A stretch of 17,656 nt of DNA from Muribaculaceae bacterium (lineage in GTDB: Bacteria > Bacteroidota > Bacteroidia > Bacteroidales > Muribaculaceae): assembly GCA_009775365.1 (NCBI GenBank), contig VSPM01000057.1:1-17656 (forward strand). Reading direction: 5' to 3'. The notes beneath the pieces are model-generated. The model made no database searches, was not told the origin of the DNA, and saw nothing but the letters and a program-made list of their open reading frames with translations. A program made the translations under genes and the position numbers. Of this stretch, positions 1-8,548 are shown piece after piece. Every line of letters begins with the position of its first letter. Within the stretch, counting starts at the first letter, position 1.

Positions 1-119
1 GGACTTTTACAAATTTAATCGCCTAAAGATTAGATGTTTAACAGCATAAATTCAATTTTTGTCATCTACTGAAAACATTGAATAATTGGCAGCGAGTTTT
101 GTAGAAGAATCAAAAGACA

Positions 120-1637
120 ATGAAACTTTTTAATAGATATTTTCTCGGCGCTTCATTGTTGGCTTCATCGTTATGCGTGAACATGGCATTTGCCGACAAC
201 CCGAAGCGAGAGTTCAGAGGTGCGTGGCTTCATGTCATCGGGCAGACACAATGGAAGAACAAGTCGACTGAGCAGGCGCAGAAATACATAATTGACCAGT
301 TCCAAAAACTGCAGGACGCAGGATGCAATGCCGTGATTTTTCAGGTGCGCCCTACGGCTGACGCCATGTATAAGTCGGATCTTGAGCCTTGGACTGAATG
401 GCTCACCGGGAAACGAGGCAAGGCTCCCGATCCGGAATGGGACCCTATGGAGTTTGCCATCGAAGAGGCACATAAACGCGGAATGGAGTTTCATGCCTGG
501 CTGAATCCGTATAGAGTGACATCGAATGCAAAAGAGGTCTTGCCGTCTGAGCATATGGCAAAAAAGGAGCCTCACAGATTTGTGAAATTCAATGGACAGA
601 CCTTTTTTGACCCCGCATATAAGGAGAACAGGGATTTTATCTGCGAGGTGGTAGGGGATATTGTGAGGCGCTATGATGTGGATGCAATTCATATCGATGA
701 CTATTTTTATCCTTATCCTGCCAACGGCAAAAGATTTGAGGCAGATGATGCAAGCTATCGCAAGTTTGGCAACGGAATGGAGCGAAAGGAGTGGCGCCGC
801 CATAATGTGGATTTGCTTATTGAGCAGCTGTATGCAAGCATAAAAGACGAAAAGCCATGGGTGAGATTCGGGGTCAGCCCTTTTGGAATCTGGCGGAATA
901 AAAGTTCTGACAGCAGAGGGAGCAACAGCAGCGGCCTCCAGAATTATGACGACCTGTATGCCGATGTGCTTTTGTGGGCAAAGAATGGCTGGGTTGATTA
1001 TCTTGCCCCTCAGCTCTACTGGACACTCGACATGAAGGCGGCCCCGAGCCGTCATCTTGCCCAGTGGTGGAATGATAATGCGCATGGGGTGGATGTCTAT
1101 ATCGGGCAGGATGTGCAGCGCACAATGAACACGGCCGACCCCGGAAACAACGACAAGAATGAACTAGACACAAAGGTGAGGCTTTCCAGAAGGCTCCCTA
1201 ATGTGCAAGGGAATGTGTGGTGGCATGGATATTGGGTGACCGACAATTATAAAGGGGTGGCAGATTCACTGGCTTTGAAATATCAGTCCACCTTGGCCAT
1301 CCCGCCTGCCTATGGCGACAAGTCTTTAAAGCCTGACCCTGTGAAAGATCTCTCGCTCGTGAATGAAAACGGGCAGACTTTCCTCACCTGGACCGGTCAG
1401 GTTGGAGCGAGCCTTCCGCTGGAGACAGACCAGGTGAAATATGTGGTGTATCAGTTCTTCCCCGGGGAGACTATTGACATTGAAGATGCGCAGACCATCA
1501 TTGCCATCACGCCCTACACCGGAGTGCTGGTGGAAGATTATTCTGAGGGCCCTTCGGCTGAGGGCTCTACATTTGTTGTGACTGCCCTCGACAGAATGAA
1601 CAGGGAGTCGGAGCCGGTGGAAACAAAGTTTAAATGA
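120..1637 (+). CDS. Secreted glycoside hydrolase-like protein, GHL10/YngK family (DUF187)
   Basis: 505 residues. The first 25 residues form a signal peptide (MKLF start, hydrophobic core, AFA-D cleavage site), so the protein is exported to the periplasm or outer membrane. Residues about 30-390 match the GHL10 (PF02638, formerly DUF187) TIM-barrel family: the opening REFRGAWLHV, then NAVIFQVRPTADAMY, FHAWLNPYRV and AIHIDDYFYPYP are hallmark stretches, the last carrying the acidic pair expected near the active site. The tail from about 400 (PDPVKDLSLV onward) reads as a fibronectin-III-like beta domain. Members act on bacterial or host glycans, with cell-wall glycan proposed for some; the substrate here is not readable. 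The ATG at 120 is chosen because it directly precedes the signal peptide. The next gene starts 8 bp after the stop, so the two are probably one transcript. No convincing promoter is visible in the 119 bases upstream. Confidence 0.92.
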   Translation: MKLFNRYFLGASLLASSLCVNMAFADNPKREFRGAWLHVIGQTQWKNKSTEQAQKYIIDQFQKLQDAGCNAVIFQVRPTADAMYKSDLEPWTEWLTGKRGKAPDPEWDPMEFAIEEAHKRGMEFHAWLNPYRVTSNAKEVLPSEHMAKKEPHRFVKFNGQTFFDPAYKENRDFICEVVGDIVRRYDVDAIHIDDYFYPYPANGKRFEADDASYRKFGNGMERKEWRRHNVDLLIEQLYASIKDEKPWVRFGVSPFGIWRNKSSDSRGSNSSGLQNYDDLYADVLLWAKNGWVDYLAPQLYWTLDMKAAPSRHLAQWWNDNAHGVDVYIGQDVQRTMNTADPGNNDKNELDTKVRLSRRLPNVQGNVWWHGYWVTDNYKGVADSLALKYQSTLAIPPAYGDKSLKPDPVKDLSLVNENGQTFLTWTGQVGASLPLETDQVKYVVYQFFPGETIDIEDAQTIIAITPYTGVLVEDYSEGPSAEGSTFVVTALDRMNRESEPVETKFK

Positions 1638-1645
1638 AATGAATT

Positions 1646-2449
1646 ATGAGTGACATTTCTGTGCCTGCCGATGTGAGGGAGTTGCTGGATTCCGAGGCGG
1701 AGCGAATAAATAATCCAAGTTTTATTGATAGCGACCCTGTGCAATTTCCGCGCAGGTTTTCACGATTGCAAGATGTGGAGATTACTGCCTTTCTGTCGGC
1801 GATAATAGCGTGGGGAAACCGCAAGATGATTTGTCGCGATGCAGAAAGGTTGCTCTCTCTGATGGATTACGAGCCATATAAATATGTGATGGATGAGGGA
1901 TATGAGGACTTGAATCCTGATATGAATCTTCATCGCACTTTTTTCGGGCGTCATTTCCAATATTTTCTAAGAGGCATGAAGCGCATTTATGATGAATTCG
2001 GAAGCCTCGACGCGTTCTCTTCTGCCGTTAATGCGGGAGGCGACTCATCTCCGGCCTGGAGACTTGTGGGGGAAATGCAAAAGGTGATGTGTGATGTCAA
2101 CGGAGGTGCCACGTGCAGTCAATGTCTTCCTGTCAACCTTGACCAGACGGCTCTGAAGCGTGTAAACATGGCATTGAGATGGCTGGTGCGCGACGATGGG
2201 ATTGTCGATATGGGATTATGGCATTCGATACCGAAGTCAAAGTTATACATTCCTCTTGATGTGCATGTGAGGAATGTGTCGCGAGAATTAGGATTGCTGA
2301 CAAGAAAAGCCAACGACAGGAAGAGTGTTGAAATGCTCACCGGAGTGTTGCGCACTCTTCGCCCGGATGACCCGGCAATATATGATTTTGCTCTGTTTGG
2401 AATCGGGATTGAAGGTAAACAAAAGATGGTGACAGGTGTTCAGGCATAA
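1646..2449 (+). CDS. TIGR02757 / DUF2400 family protein
   Basis: 267 residues, close to the usual family length, with no signal peptide, so cytoplasmic. The opening (VRELLDSEAERINNPSFI followed by DSDPVQFPRRF) and the stretch DVEITAFLSAIIAWGNRKM are typical of the TIGR02757 family common in Bacteroidetes. The C-terminal part (PLDVHVRNVSRELGL, then PDDPAIYDFALFGIGIE) has the rhythm of the helical HhH-GPD-like fold seen in base-excision glycosylases, but I see no proven catalytic motif and the function is unknown. It follows the GHL10 gene by 8 bp and is followed by a strong terminator, so it is the last gene of a two-gene unit. The pairing with a glycan hydrolase does not by itself explain its role. 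Confidence 0.9.
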   Translation: MSDISVPADVRELLDSEAERINNPSFIDSDPVQFPRRFSRLQDVEITAFLSAIIAWGNRKMICRDAERLLSLMDYEPYKYVMDEGYEDLNPDMNLHRTFFGRHFQYFLRGMKRIYDEFGSLDAFSSAVNAGGDSSPAWRLVGEMQKVMCDVNGGATCSQCLPVNLDQTALKRVNMALRWLVRDDGIVDMGLWHSIPKSKLYIPLDVHVRNVSRELGLLTRKANDRKSVEMLTGVLRTLRPDDPAIYDFALFGIGIEGKQKMVTGVQA

Positions 2450-2474
2450 ACTGTGACGATTCACCCGATATGAT

Positions 2475-2520
2475 AAGCTCATAAAAAAGGAGGACACGTG
2501 TCCTCCTTTTTTATGAGCTT
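2475..2520. terminator. Perfect 46-bp palindrome, bidirectional terminator between convergent genes
   Basis: Two 23-base arms are exact reverse complements about a centre between 2497 and 2498. Each arm contains an A6 or T6 run and a GGAGGACAC/GTGTCCTCC core. In either direction an RNA hairpin is followed or preceded by a T-run inside the arm, so it can terminate both the plus-strand gene ending at 2449 and the minus-strand gene ending at 2559. Confidence 0.85.
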
Positions 2521-2558
2521 GGTTATAATGGTTTTGTCCCGGTAAGGAGCAAAACGTC

Positions 2559-2903
2559 TTAATGCTTGTTTTTCTCTCTCTCGATTTCCTTAGCCAGTTC
2601 CGGGCGGATTGTTCTTACAGTTGAAATAAATGTTGAATCAAAGGCGGCTGTAGCTTGCGGATGTTTGCCGGAGACGGTGCGTTTCTTCATGCTGTCTACT
2701 GAGTCGAGCCTCTCGGAGAGTTTTGAGAAACTGCTCCAGTCCTGATGAATGAAACGGCGTGCGGCGTCGCGGCCCTGCATCTGGGCGGCTGTTATTTCAG
2801 CGGTGACGGATTCAGTTTTTTCTGTTTCGCCACAAGATGAGCCGGCCAACGCGAATGCCGAAAGCATAAGAAGCCATTTGCCTGAAAAGAGTCTTGATTT
2901 CAT
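2559..2903 (-). CDS. Small predicted lipoprotein, function unknown
   Basis: 114 residues. I place the start at 2903 (MKSRLFSGKW) rather than the upstream ATG at 2933, because this puts the positively charged signal-peptide n-region at the very N terminus. A hydrophobic core leads to AGSSC with Cys24 as the likely lipidated residue; Gly rather than Leu sits at -3, tolerated in Bacteroidetes. The mature chain begins with acidic residues (GETEK) and is otherwise charged and helical, ending EIEREKNKH. I recognise no domain. It lies 48 bp downstream of the S9 peptidase gene on the same strand and before the shared terminator, so it is probably cotranscribed with the peptidase. A role tied to that enzyme is only a guess. 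Confidence 0.7.
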   Translation of the reverse strand: MKSRLFSGKWLLMLSAFALAGSSCGETEKTESVTAEITAAQMQGRDAARRFIHQDWSSFSKLSERLDSVDSMKKRTVSGKHPQATAAFDSTFISTVRTIRPELAKEIEREKNKH

Positions 2904-2951
2904 TACAATTTGAATTATTCGATATTGGAACAACCGGACGATTCACATTGT

Positions 2952-5480
2952 TTAATTCCCATACATGCTTTCCCACCAGCGAGGATCGTCTTGCAGCCAT
3001 TTTGCAAACCATGCCATGATGGATGCCTGCCAGATTTTCCTTTTCTCAAAATCGGTTATGATGTGGTTCTGGTCTTCAACTGTGATAAACTCCACGTCGC
3101 GTCCGAGGATGCGCAAGGCGTTGAATATCTGGATGCTCTCTCCAATCGGCACATTGGTGTCGACTGTGCCGTGGAGCAGGAGGAGAGGAGTGTGGATTTT
3201 ATCTGCGTTGAAAAGGGAGCCTTGCTCTGTGAAGAGTTTCGGGTTGTTCCAAGGATAAGACTTGGCGGCTGCCACAGAATTGTAGGAGTATCCCCAGAAC
3301 CCTTCTCCCCAGTAGCTTGTCACGTTTGAGATTCCAGCATGGCTGACCGCTGCCGTAAAGATGTCGGTCTTGGTGAGAAGGTACTGGGTCATGAATCCGC
3401 CGTAGCTTGCTCCGAGACATCCGATCTTGTCGCTATCTACAAAACTGTGCTCTTTGCAGAATTTTTTGACGCCTTCGATAATCTCATCGGCTGTGAGCTT
3501 GCCCCAGGCATTGACATGGCGTGCTGAAAACTCTTGCCCGTAGCCGGTTGTGCCGCTTGGGTTCAGAACATACACAACATAATCTCTTGATGCGAACACC
3601 TGGGGAGAGTAGGGCGATGTCATTCCCGCCGCGCTGGGAGCGGTGCCTCCGTAATAATACACAATGAGCGGATATTTTTTTGTCGGGTCAAATTCCGGAG
3701 GAAGGCACATGATGCCGTCGATTATGTCTCCTTTTTCAGATTTGAACTTCCAGGGCTCTATTTTGCCGAATTCCACATCGCTGAGATAATCCTGCATGGT
3801 GTCGGAAAGCAAGCGTGTCTCCCCCGACTTCAGGTTGAGCATATATGCCGCGCCGGTGTTGTTGAACCCTTGGGCCACATAGGCGAGCCATTCATCAGAA
3901 TTTTCGCCCATTGAAAGGGAATATACAGCCGGAAGCTCTGTCATGATCTTTGTGATATTGCCGGAAACCGGGTCGAGCGAGAAAATCGGATTGTCAAACC
4001 CTTCCTCGCCTATGAAATAGATTTTTCCGTCTTTCTCATTCCAGGTGTATCCGCCGTGGAGCGAAGGGTCGAAATCGCGGGTCATTGGCTTGGCGGTCTT
4101 TGAGGCGATGTCGAAGATATAGCCCTGATTATCGAAATCATTAGGGATGGGATGTTTTCCTGCGTTTACACCTATTTCCCCGAATGCGGAAGGGCCGCTC
4201 ACCACAAACAGTCGCTTTCCGTCGGGAGAGTAAATGGCGCTGCTTACTGACGACGGCACTGTGAAGAGCGTGTCGGTCTTTAGTGTGGCCATATCGAGTT
4301 CTATAATGCTGTTTTTATAGAAAGGATATTCCGAGGGGGTCTCGATGTTCACACTGTAGACTAATTTTTTGCTGTCGGGCGAGATCGACATGAGATAAGT
4401 GTCGGGGCCGCCGTAAGTGAGAGGAGTCGAGATTCGATTCTTGGGGTCGTATTTGCGAAGATACCAGCGGTCGCGATGTCCTGGGATGCGGTCGTCAGGG
4501 CTTTGCACACGTTTAAGCGGCCCTTGGTCGGCAATGCCGTCTACCTTTTTGTAGTAAGCGAACCATTCCGCGTCAGGAGCCCAGGTAATGCTGTTGGTGG
4601 AAATCTTTTCCGCAATCAGCGTAGATTTCATCGAGGGCACGTCTATGGTGTAGACATCGAACAGATTCCCTTCGGCCACGGCATGATAAATCTGCGAGCC
4701 TGTGGGCATCCAGTCGGCGTCGTCCGGGATGTTGGCGCTCACGATGTTGCCTGTGGCAGTCTCAAGCATAACGGTGTGTGACGAGCGGTTATTGGCGTCG
4801 AACATCTCCGAATAACGCAATATCACATATTTTCCGTCGGGCGAAAGGTAGGCTCCGCTTGCACGTTTGCCGAGAGAAGTCTGGTCAAGATTGAATCGCT
4901 TCCTGATGTCGGCTCCGCTTTTGATTTCTACATCTGAGAAATGATCGTCGGGTATGAATTCAAGTTTAAACTGTGGCTCGCTCTTGTCGTCAGGCAGAGA
5001 GAGGATGTTCACTTGAATGTCGTAGTCTGTTTCAGGGTTGAGGGTTATGGGTGCATCCTGAGAAGTGGCTGTTGAATCAGAGGTTGTCTTTTTCAGAACA
5101 GACACGCCGTTCAGAAGCACATCTGCCATGGAGGTGGATGATATTGACACTTTCCCTTTTGCAAAACGGGAGGCTCTTATCCGGGATGAAAGCGAATGAA
5201 GGGCAGGCACGTCTTTTGCATTTGCAAGGCGGAGAAATCCTGCCGTGTCGGCCGCCATGGCGGTCCAGTTCTGAAGCTGCGACCTGAGAGCGGCTTCTCT
5301 TGCCGAGAGAAGTTCCGACTTGTCGAATGAATTTTTTCCGGCCAGGGCAGAGTCGGGCATTTGAGGCAGAGGCAGGCTTAGAGGTCTGGATGCCTTGAAA
5401 TCTTTTACGGTATATGGTTCGGCAAAAGTGCATAGAGCAACAGGAAAAACAATTGCCGGAATCAGATTTTTAAGTTTCAT
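2952..5480 (-). CDS. S9 family peptidase (prolyl oligopeptidase / dipeptidyl peptidase-like)
   Basis: 842 residues. A signal peptide (MKLKNLIPAI to CTFA) sends it out of the cytoplasm, probably to the periplasm. The middle is a beta-propeller built of WD/TolB-like blades (YLSPDGKYVILRYS, SISPDSKKLVYSV, AIYSPDGKRLFVVS). The C terminus is an alpha/beta-hydrolase S9 domain with a complete catalytic triad: Ser692 in GASYGGF, Asp774 in HGTVDTNVP and His806 in DQNHII. Such enzymes cleave short peptides, often after proline or similar residues, and support amino-acid scavenging in Bacteroidales; the exact specificity is not visible. Only about 30 bp separate its start from the terminator at 5510-5545, leaving little room for its own promoter, so read-through from the upstream operon or a compact promoter is implied. 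It is followed by a small lipoprotein gene. Confidence 0.93.
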   Translation of the reverse strand: MKLKNLIPAIVFPVALCTFAEPYTVKDFKASRPLSLPLPQMPDSALAGKNSFDKSELLSAREAALRSQLQNWTAMAADTAGFLRLANAKDVPALHSLSSRIRASRFAKGKVSISSTSMADVLLNGVSVLKKTTSDSTATSQDAPITLNPETDYDIQVNILSLPDDKSEPQFKLEFIPDDHFSDVEIKSGADIRKRFNLDQTSLGKRASGAYLSPDGKYVILRYSEMFDANNRSSHTVMLETATGNIVSANIPDDADWMPTGSQIYHAVAEGNLFDVYTIDVPSMKSTLIAEKISTNSITWAPDAEWFAYYKKVDGIADQGPLKRVQSPDDRIPGHRDRWYLRKYDPKNRISTPLTYGGPDTYLMSISPDSKKLVYSVNIETPSEYPFYKNSIIELDMATLKTDTLFTVPSSVSSAIYSPDGKRLFVVSGPSAFGEIGVNAGKHPIPNDFDNQGYIFDIASKTAKPMTRDFDPSLHGGYTWNEKDGKIYFIGEEGFDNPIFSLDPVSGNITKIMTELPAVYSLSMGENSDEWLAYVAQGFNNTGAAYMLNLKSGETRLLSDTMQDYLSDVEFGKIEPWKFKSEKGDIIDGIMCLPPEFDPTKKYPLIVYYYGGTAPSAAGMTSPYSPQVFASRDYVVYVLNPSGTTGYGQEFSARHVNAWGKLTADEIIEGVKKFCKEHSFVDSDKIGCLGASYGGFMTQYLLTKTDIFTAAVSHAGISNVTSYWGEGFWGYSYNSVAAAKSYPWNNPKLFTEQGSLFNADKIHTPLLLLHGTVDTNVPIGESIQIFNALRILGRDVEFITVEDQNHIITDFEKRKIWQASIMAWFAKWLQDDPRWWESMYGN

Positions 5481-5509
5481 ACGCAGGTTATATAGTCATA
5501 TAAAATTAA

Positions 5510-5545
5510 ATCGCCACGGCCTTGCAGTCACAAGGCCATGGCGAT
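5510..5545 (-). terminator. Intrinsic terminator after the LemA-FKBP genes
   Basis: A 15-bp stem with a 6-base loop (ATCGCCA, one odd pair, GGCCTTG on the left arm). On the plus strand the odd pair is C.A, but in minus-strand RNA it becomes a U.G wobble, so the stem is fully paired only in the minus-strand transcript. A T-rich tail (TTTAATTTTAT) follows in the minus direction. This fits termination of the transcript ending at 5561. Confidence 0.8.
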
Positions 5546-5560
5546 GACAGGTCAGATTGA

Positions 5561-6127
5561 TTATTGCCGGGGAGAGGAGCTTTCAAATGCCGGAATGTCC
5601 ACAAGCTTGATGCTGAATATAAGCGTGGAGTAAGGGAGAATGGAATTGTATCCGGAAGTGCCATAGCCGGCATTGTATGGAATCACGGCAGTCACGCTGT
5701 CGCCGATGTGCATGCTCGTGAGAGCCACAGAGAAGCCGGTGATCATGTTGTTTGGGCGACATTGGAAAATGCTGTCTCCATGTTCGGTCTGCGTGGAAGA
5801 AGTGTCGAGCGTGTCACCTTCGATATTCGTGAGCGTGTATTTCACGTTGCAGGTGGAATTAGACAGAGGCGACAGATTCTTGGCTGTCAGCGACCTGTCG
5901 TTGTGCCACTGGATGAGCGTGAAAATCGACTTGTCCCAGTCGGGAATCACTTTTTCATATTGTTTTTGGCCGTTGATAGTGGCGGCCTCCGCTTTCTCTA
6001 TATAGTCAAGGTTAGACTGCCTCCATTCGGCATAGTCATTTTTGCTAATGTCGTCATTGCCGAGACAGGAAGAGAGCGAAAGCAATACGGCCGGCAGGGC
6101 TATGAATCCGATTTTTTGTAATCTCAT
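5561..6127 (-). CDS. FKBP-type peptidyl-prolyl cis-trans isomerase, lipoprotein
   Basis: 188 residues. The signal peptide ends in a lipobox, SLSSC, with Cys21 as the lipidation site. The residues after it (LGNDD) are acidic, which in Bacteroidetes can favour surface display, though that is only suggestive. The C-terminal half (about 95-180) is an FKBP fold: a region around MITGFSVALTSMHIGDSV, the flap-type GYGTSGYNSILPYSTLIF, and the closing strand SIKLVDI. The expected job is proline isomerisation during folding of exported proteins. Some active-site aromatics appear replaced, so it may act mainly as a chaperone. The start at 6127 gives the classical signal peptide. It lies 15 bp after the lemA-like gene, so the two are cotranscribed, and ends at a strong terminator. 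Confidence 0.88.
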   Translation of the reverse strand: MRLQKIGFIALPAVLLSLSSCLGNDDISKNDYAEWRQSNLDYIEKAEAATINGQKQYEKVIPDWDKSIFTLIQWHNDRSLTAKNLSPLSNSTCNVKYTLTNIEGDTLDTSSTQTEHGDSIFQCRPNNMITGFSVALTSMHIGDSVTAVIPYNAGYGTSGYNSILPYSTLIFSIKLVDIPAFESSSPRQ

Positions 6128-6142
6128 GATTTTGTTGATGAG

Positions 6143-6733
6143 TTAGAACTGAACTTCGGGCGCCTTGTTAGCTCCGGCTTCCGCTTTGAACTGAGGCTTC
6201 TCCTTGAATCCGAACCAGCCGGCATAAATCATGGTGGGGAATTTCTTTATGCTTGTGTTGTATTCTTTTACGGCCTCTGTGTAGCGCATTCGTTCAGTTG
6301 CGATGCGGTTTTCTGTGCCTTCGAGCTGAGTCTGAAGGTTCATGAAGTTTTGATTGGCTTTCAAGTCAGGATAAGCCTCGGTCACAGCCAACAGCGACTT
6401 CAATGCTTGCGACAGCTCCCCCTGTGCCTCCTGGAATTTTGCGAGGTTTTCTTCTGTGAGGTTGTCGGCGTCGATTGTTATAGATGTTGCTTTGGCCCTT
6501 GCGAGAGTCACCTTTTCAAGGGTTTCGCTTTCGTGTGTGGAATAACCCTTCACCGTGTTCACCAGATTTGGAATGAGGTCGGCTCTGCGCTGGTATTGGT
6601 TCTCCACCTGTGCCCATGCCTGGTCTACGCCTTGCTGCTGCTCCACAAGAGAGTTGTAGTTGCACGAAGAAAGAGACGCAGCGCCGGTGAAGGCCACAAT
6701 CGCGATAATGATTTTGCTGATAAATTTTCTCAT
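6143..6733 (-). CDS. lemA: LemA family protein, lipoprotein form
   Basis: 196 residues, the usual LemA length. The N terminus is hydrophobic and ends in SLSSC, giving a possible lipidated Cys24; many LemA proteins have only a membrane anchor here. The family signature follows at once: NSLVEQQQGVDQAWAQVENQ, then QRRADLIPNLVNTVKGYS, and later RYTEAVKEYNTSIKKFP with a C-terminal GFKEKPQF. The fold is a helical bundle attached to the envelope; its biochemical role is unsettled, with proposals around membrane stress and assembly. The FKBP gene begins 15 bp downstream. LemA genes often precede a TPM-domain protein; here the partner is a prolyl isomerase instead. It starts 83 bp after glycyl-tRNA synthetase on the same strand and may share its transcript. 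Confidence 0.93.
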   Translation of the reverse strand: MRKFISKIIIAIVAFTGAASLSSCNYNSLVEQQQGVDQAWAQVENQYQRRADLIPNLVNTVKGYSTHESETLEKVTLARAKATSITIDADNLTEENLAKFQEAQGELSQALKSLLAVTEAYPDLKANQNFMNLQTQLEGTENRIATERMRYTEAVKEYNTSIKKFPTMIYAGWFGFKEKPQFKAEAGANKAPEVQF

Positions 6734-6765
6734 CTCATAAAGTATTAAAGGTTTTACATGCCTTG

Positions 6766-6791
6766 CAGGCCCTGCTCCCGCAAGTGGCCTG
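6766..6791 (-). other. Short inverted repeat between glycyl-tRNA synthetase and lemA
   Basis: CAGGCC at 6766-6771 and GGCCTG at 6786-6791 can form a 6-bp GC-rich stem with a 14-base loop just downstream of the synthetase stop on the minus strand. No T-run follows, so I call it a possible pause or processing hairpin rather than a terminator. Confidence 0.35.
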
Positions 6792-6816
6792 TAAGACTTA
6801 TAAAACGTTGGAGGAA

Positions 6817-8361
6817 TCAGAGAAGTTTTCTCAGAAGGTTGTTGAGGCTCACCTTTTCTGAAAGAATCTTCTCAAGGTCGTCAGCATTCACACGCTCCTG
6901 CTCCATAGAGTCGCGATGGCGCAGTGTGACAGTGTTGTCTTCAAGAGTCTGATGGTCCACAGTGATGCAGAAAGGTGTGCCGATTGCATCCTGGCGGCGG
7001 TAGCGCTTGCCGATAGAGTCTTTTTCATCTACCTGGCATGTGAAATCGAAGCGGAGTTTATGCTGAATTTCGCGTGCCTTCTCGGGGAGCCCGTCTTTCT
7101 TCACGAGGGGCATCACGGCGCATTTCACCGGGGCAAGAGCCGGCGGGAAATGAAGCACCACGCGGCGGTCGCCCCCTTCGAGCTGCTGGTCTTCATAGCA
7201 GCTGCAGAGCACTGTCAGGAACATGCGGTCAACACCGATTGAAGTCTCGATCACATACGGTGTGTAGCTCTCGTTGAGCTCGGGGTCGAAATACTGTATT
7301 TTTTTACCCGAGAATTTCTCATGCTGGGAGAGGTCGAAATTAGTGCGGGAGTGTATGCCTTCCACCTCTTTGAATCCGAACGGCATCTGGAATTCGATGT
7401 CGGTTGCTGCATTGGCATAGTGGGCCAGCTTCTCGTGGTCGTGATAGCGGTATTTCTCGTTGCCGAGGCCGAGGGCCTGATGCCAGCGGAGTCTTGTCTG
7501 TCGCCAGAATTCAAACCATTTAAGTTCCTCGCCCGGACGCACGAAGAATTGCATTTCCATCTGTTCGAATTCACGCATTCTGAAGATGAACTGGCGTGCC
7601 ACGATTTCATTGCGGAATGCCTTGCCGATTTGTGCGATTCCGAAAGGAATGCGCATTCGCCCCGTTTTCTGCACGTTCAGATAGTTCACAAAAATGCCCT
7701 GAGCTGTTTCCGGGCGCAGATAAACCTCCATTGCGCCATCGGCAGTTGACCCCATTTCAGTTTTGAACATGAGGTTGAACTGGCGGACGTCAGTCCAGTT
7801 TCTGGTTCCTGAGATTGGGTCAACAATTTCGTAGTCGAGAATAATCTGACGAAGATCGGTGAGGTCATTGGCGTTCATGGCCTCGGAGAAGCGTTCATGA
7901 AGTTCGTCACGCTTCTTTTTGTTTTCAAGCACGCGAGGATTTGTCTGGCGGAACATCTCTTCGTCGAAACTTTCGCCGAAACGCTTTCTTGCCTTGGCAA
8001 CTTCCTTGCCGATCTTGTCGTCGAATTTGGCGATTTCCTCTTCGATGAGCACGTCAGCGCGATAGCGCTTCTTGGAGTCCTTGTTGTCAATCAGAGGGTC
8101 GTTGAAAGCGTCGACATGTCCGGAGGCTTTCCAGATTGTGGGGTGCATGAAAATGGCGGAGTCTATGCCGACAATATTGTCATGGAGCATTGTCATTGCT
8201 TCCCACCAGTAGCGTTTGATATTGTTTTTCAGTTCCACGCCGTTCTGTCCGTAGTCATACACGGCAGATAGCCCGTCGTAGATTTCACTTGATTGAAACA
8301 CGAACCCATACTCCTTCGCATGGGCTACAATGGTCTTGAAAACGTCTTCCTGTTTAGCCAT
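6817..8361 (-). CDS. glyS: Glycyl-tRNA synthetase, single-chain alpha2 type
   Basis: 514 residues from the ATG at 8361 (MAKQEDVFKTIVAHAKEYGF). An upstream in-frame start at 8433 would add 24 residues that resemble nothing in the family. This is the eukaryote/archaea-like class II enzyme rather than the alpha2beta2 form. Early residues GVELKNNIKRYWWEAMT and PTIWKASGHVDAFNDP are typical. Motif 2 lies at about 249-273 (FRNEIVARQFIFRMREFEQ), motif 3 at about 374-385 (GVDRMFLTVL), and the anticodon-binding domain at about 400-500 (FPPALAPVKCAVMPLV to TPFCITVDHQTL). It charges tRNA-Gly with glycine in the cytoplasm. No T-box or other leader riboswitch is visible upstream. lemA follows 83 bp downstream on the same strand. 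Confidence 0.97.
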   Translation of the reverse strand: MAKQEDVFKTIVAHAKEYGFVFQSSEIYDGLSAVYDYGQNGVELKNNIKRYWWEAMTMLHDNIVGIDSAIFMHPTIWKASGHVDAFNDPLIDNKDSKKRYRADVLIEEEIAKFDDKIGKEVAKARKRFGESFDEEMFRQTNPRVLENKKKRDELHERFSEAMNANDLTDLRQIILDYEIVDPISGTRNWTDVRQFNLMFKTEMGSTADGAMEVYLRPETAQGIFVNYLNVQKTGRMRIPFGIAQIGKAFRNEIVARQFIFRMREFEQMEMQFFVRPGEELKWFEFWRQTRLRWHQALGLGNEKYRYHDHEKLAHYANAATDIEFQMPFGFKEVEGIHSRTNFDLSQHEKFSGKKIQYFDPELNESYTPYVIETSIGVDRMFLTVLCSCYEDQQLEGGDRRVVLHFPPALAPVKCAVMPLVKKDGLPEKAREIQHKLRFDFTCQVDEKDSIGKRYRRQDAIGTPFCITVDHQTLEDNTVTLRHRDSMEQERVNADDLEKILSEKVSLNNLLRKLL

Positions 8362-8505
8362 TAAAAATAATTTTTTAGTTCCGCTTGCGGAATCAGATGT
8401 AATCGAAAATGAAAAAATGTGGAGTAAACCCACAAAAAAATATTATCATTCTGCCTGAGAAATGTGTCTGGGTCGTGATTCACATTTAAAAGGCGTAATA
8501 ATCTG

Positions 8506-8513
8506 CAAATTTA
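8506..8513 (-). promoter_or_regulatory. Candidate Bacteroidetes -7 element for glyS
   Basis: Read on the minus strand this is TAAATTTG, a perfect match to TAnnTTTG. A matching TTTG -33 element is not seen at the normal spacing. Transcription would start near 8499, giving a leader of about 140 nt for glyS. Confidence 0.35.
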
Positions 8514-8548
8514 CAAAAAAAGTTTATAATAGCAGTCACCTCCCCCGG

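Noticed and set aside
1..119. Promoter search upstream of the GHL10 gene
   Set aside because: TTTG at 58-61 is followed 21 bp later by TAATTGGC, which misses three of the six key bases of TAnnTTTG; not enough to call.
171..1085. Long minus-strand open frame of 304 codons inside the GHL10 gene
   Set aside because: It lies wholly opposite a clear, conserved coding sequence, and its composition (many His, Arg, Ile without domain pattern) is that of a shadow frame.
5564..6121. Plus-strand open frame opposite the FKBP gene
   Set aside because: Antisense to a lipoprotein gene with signal peptide and FKBP motifs; the translation shows no recognisable domain.
8362..8505. Possible T-box or other riboswitch upstream of glycyl-tRNA synthetase
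   Set aside because: No specifier or antiterminator structure is visible, and this control is not typical of Bacteroidetes.
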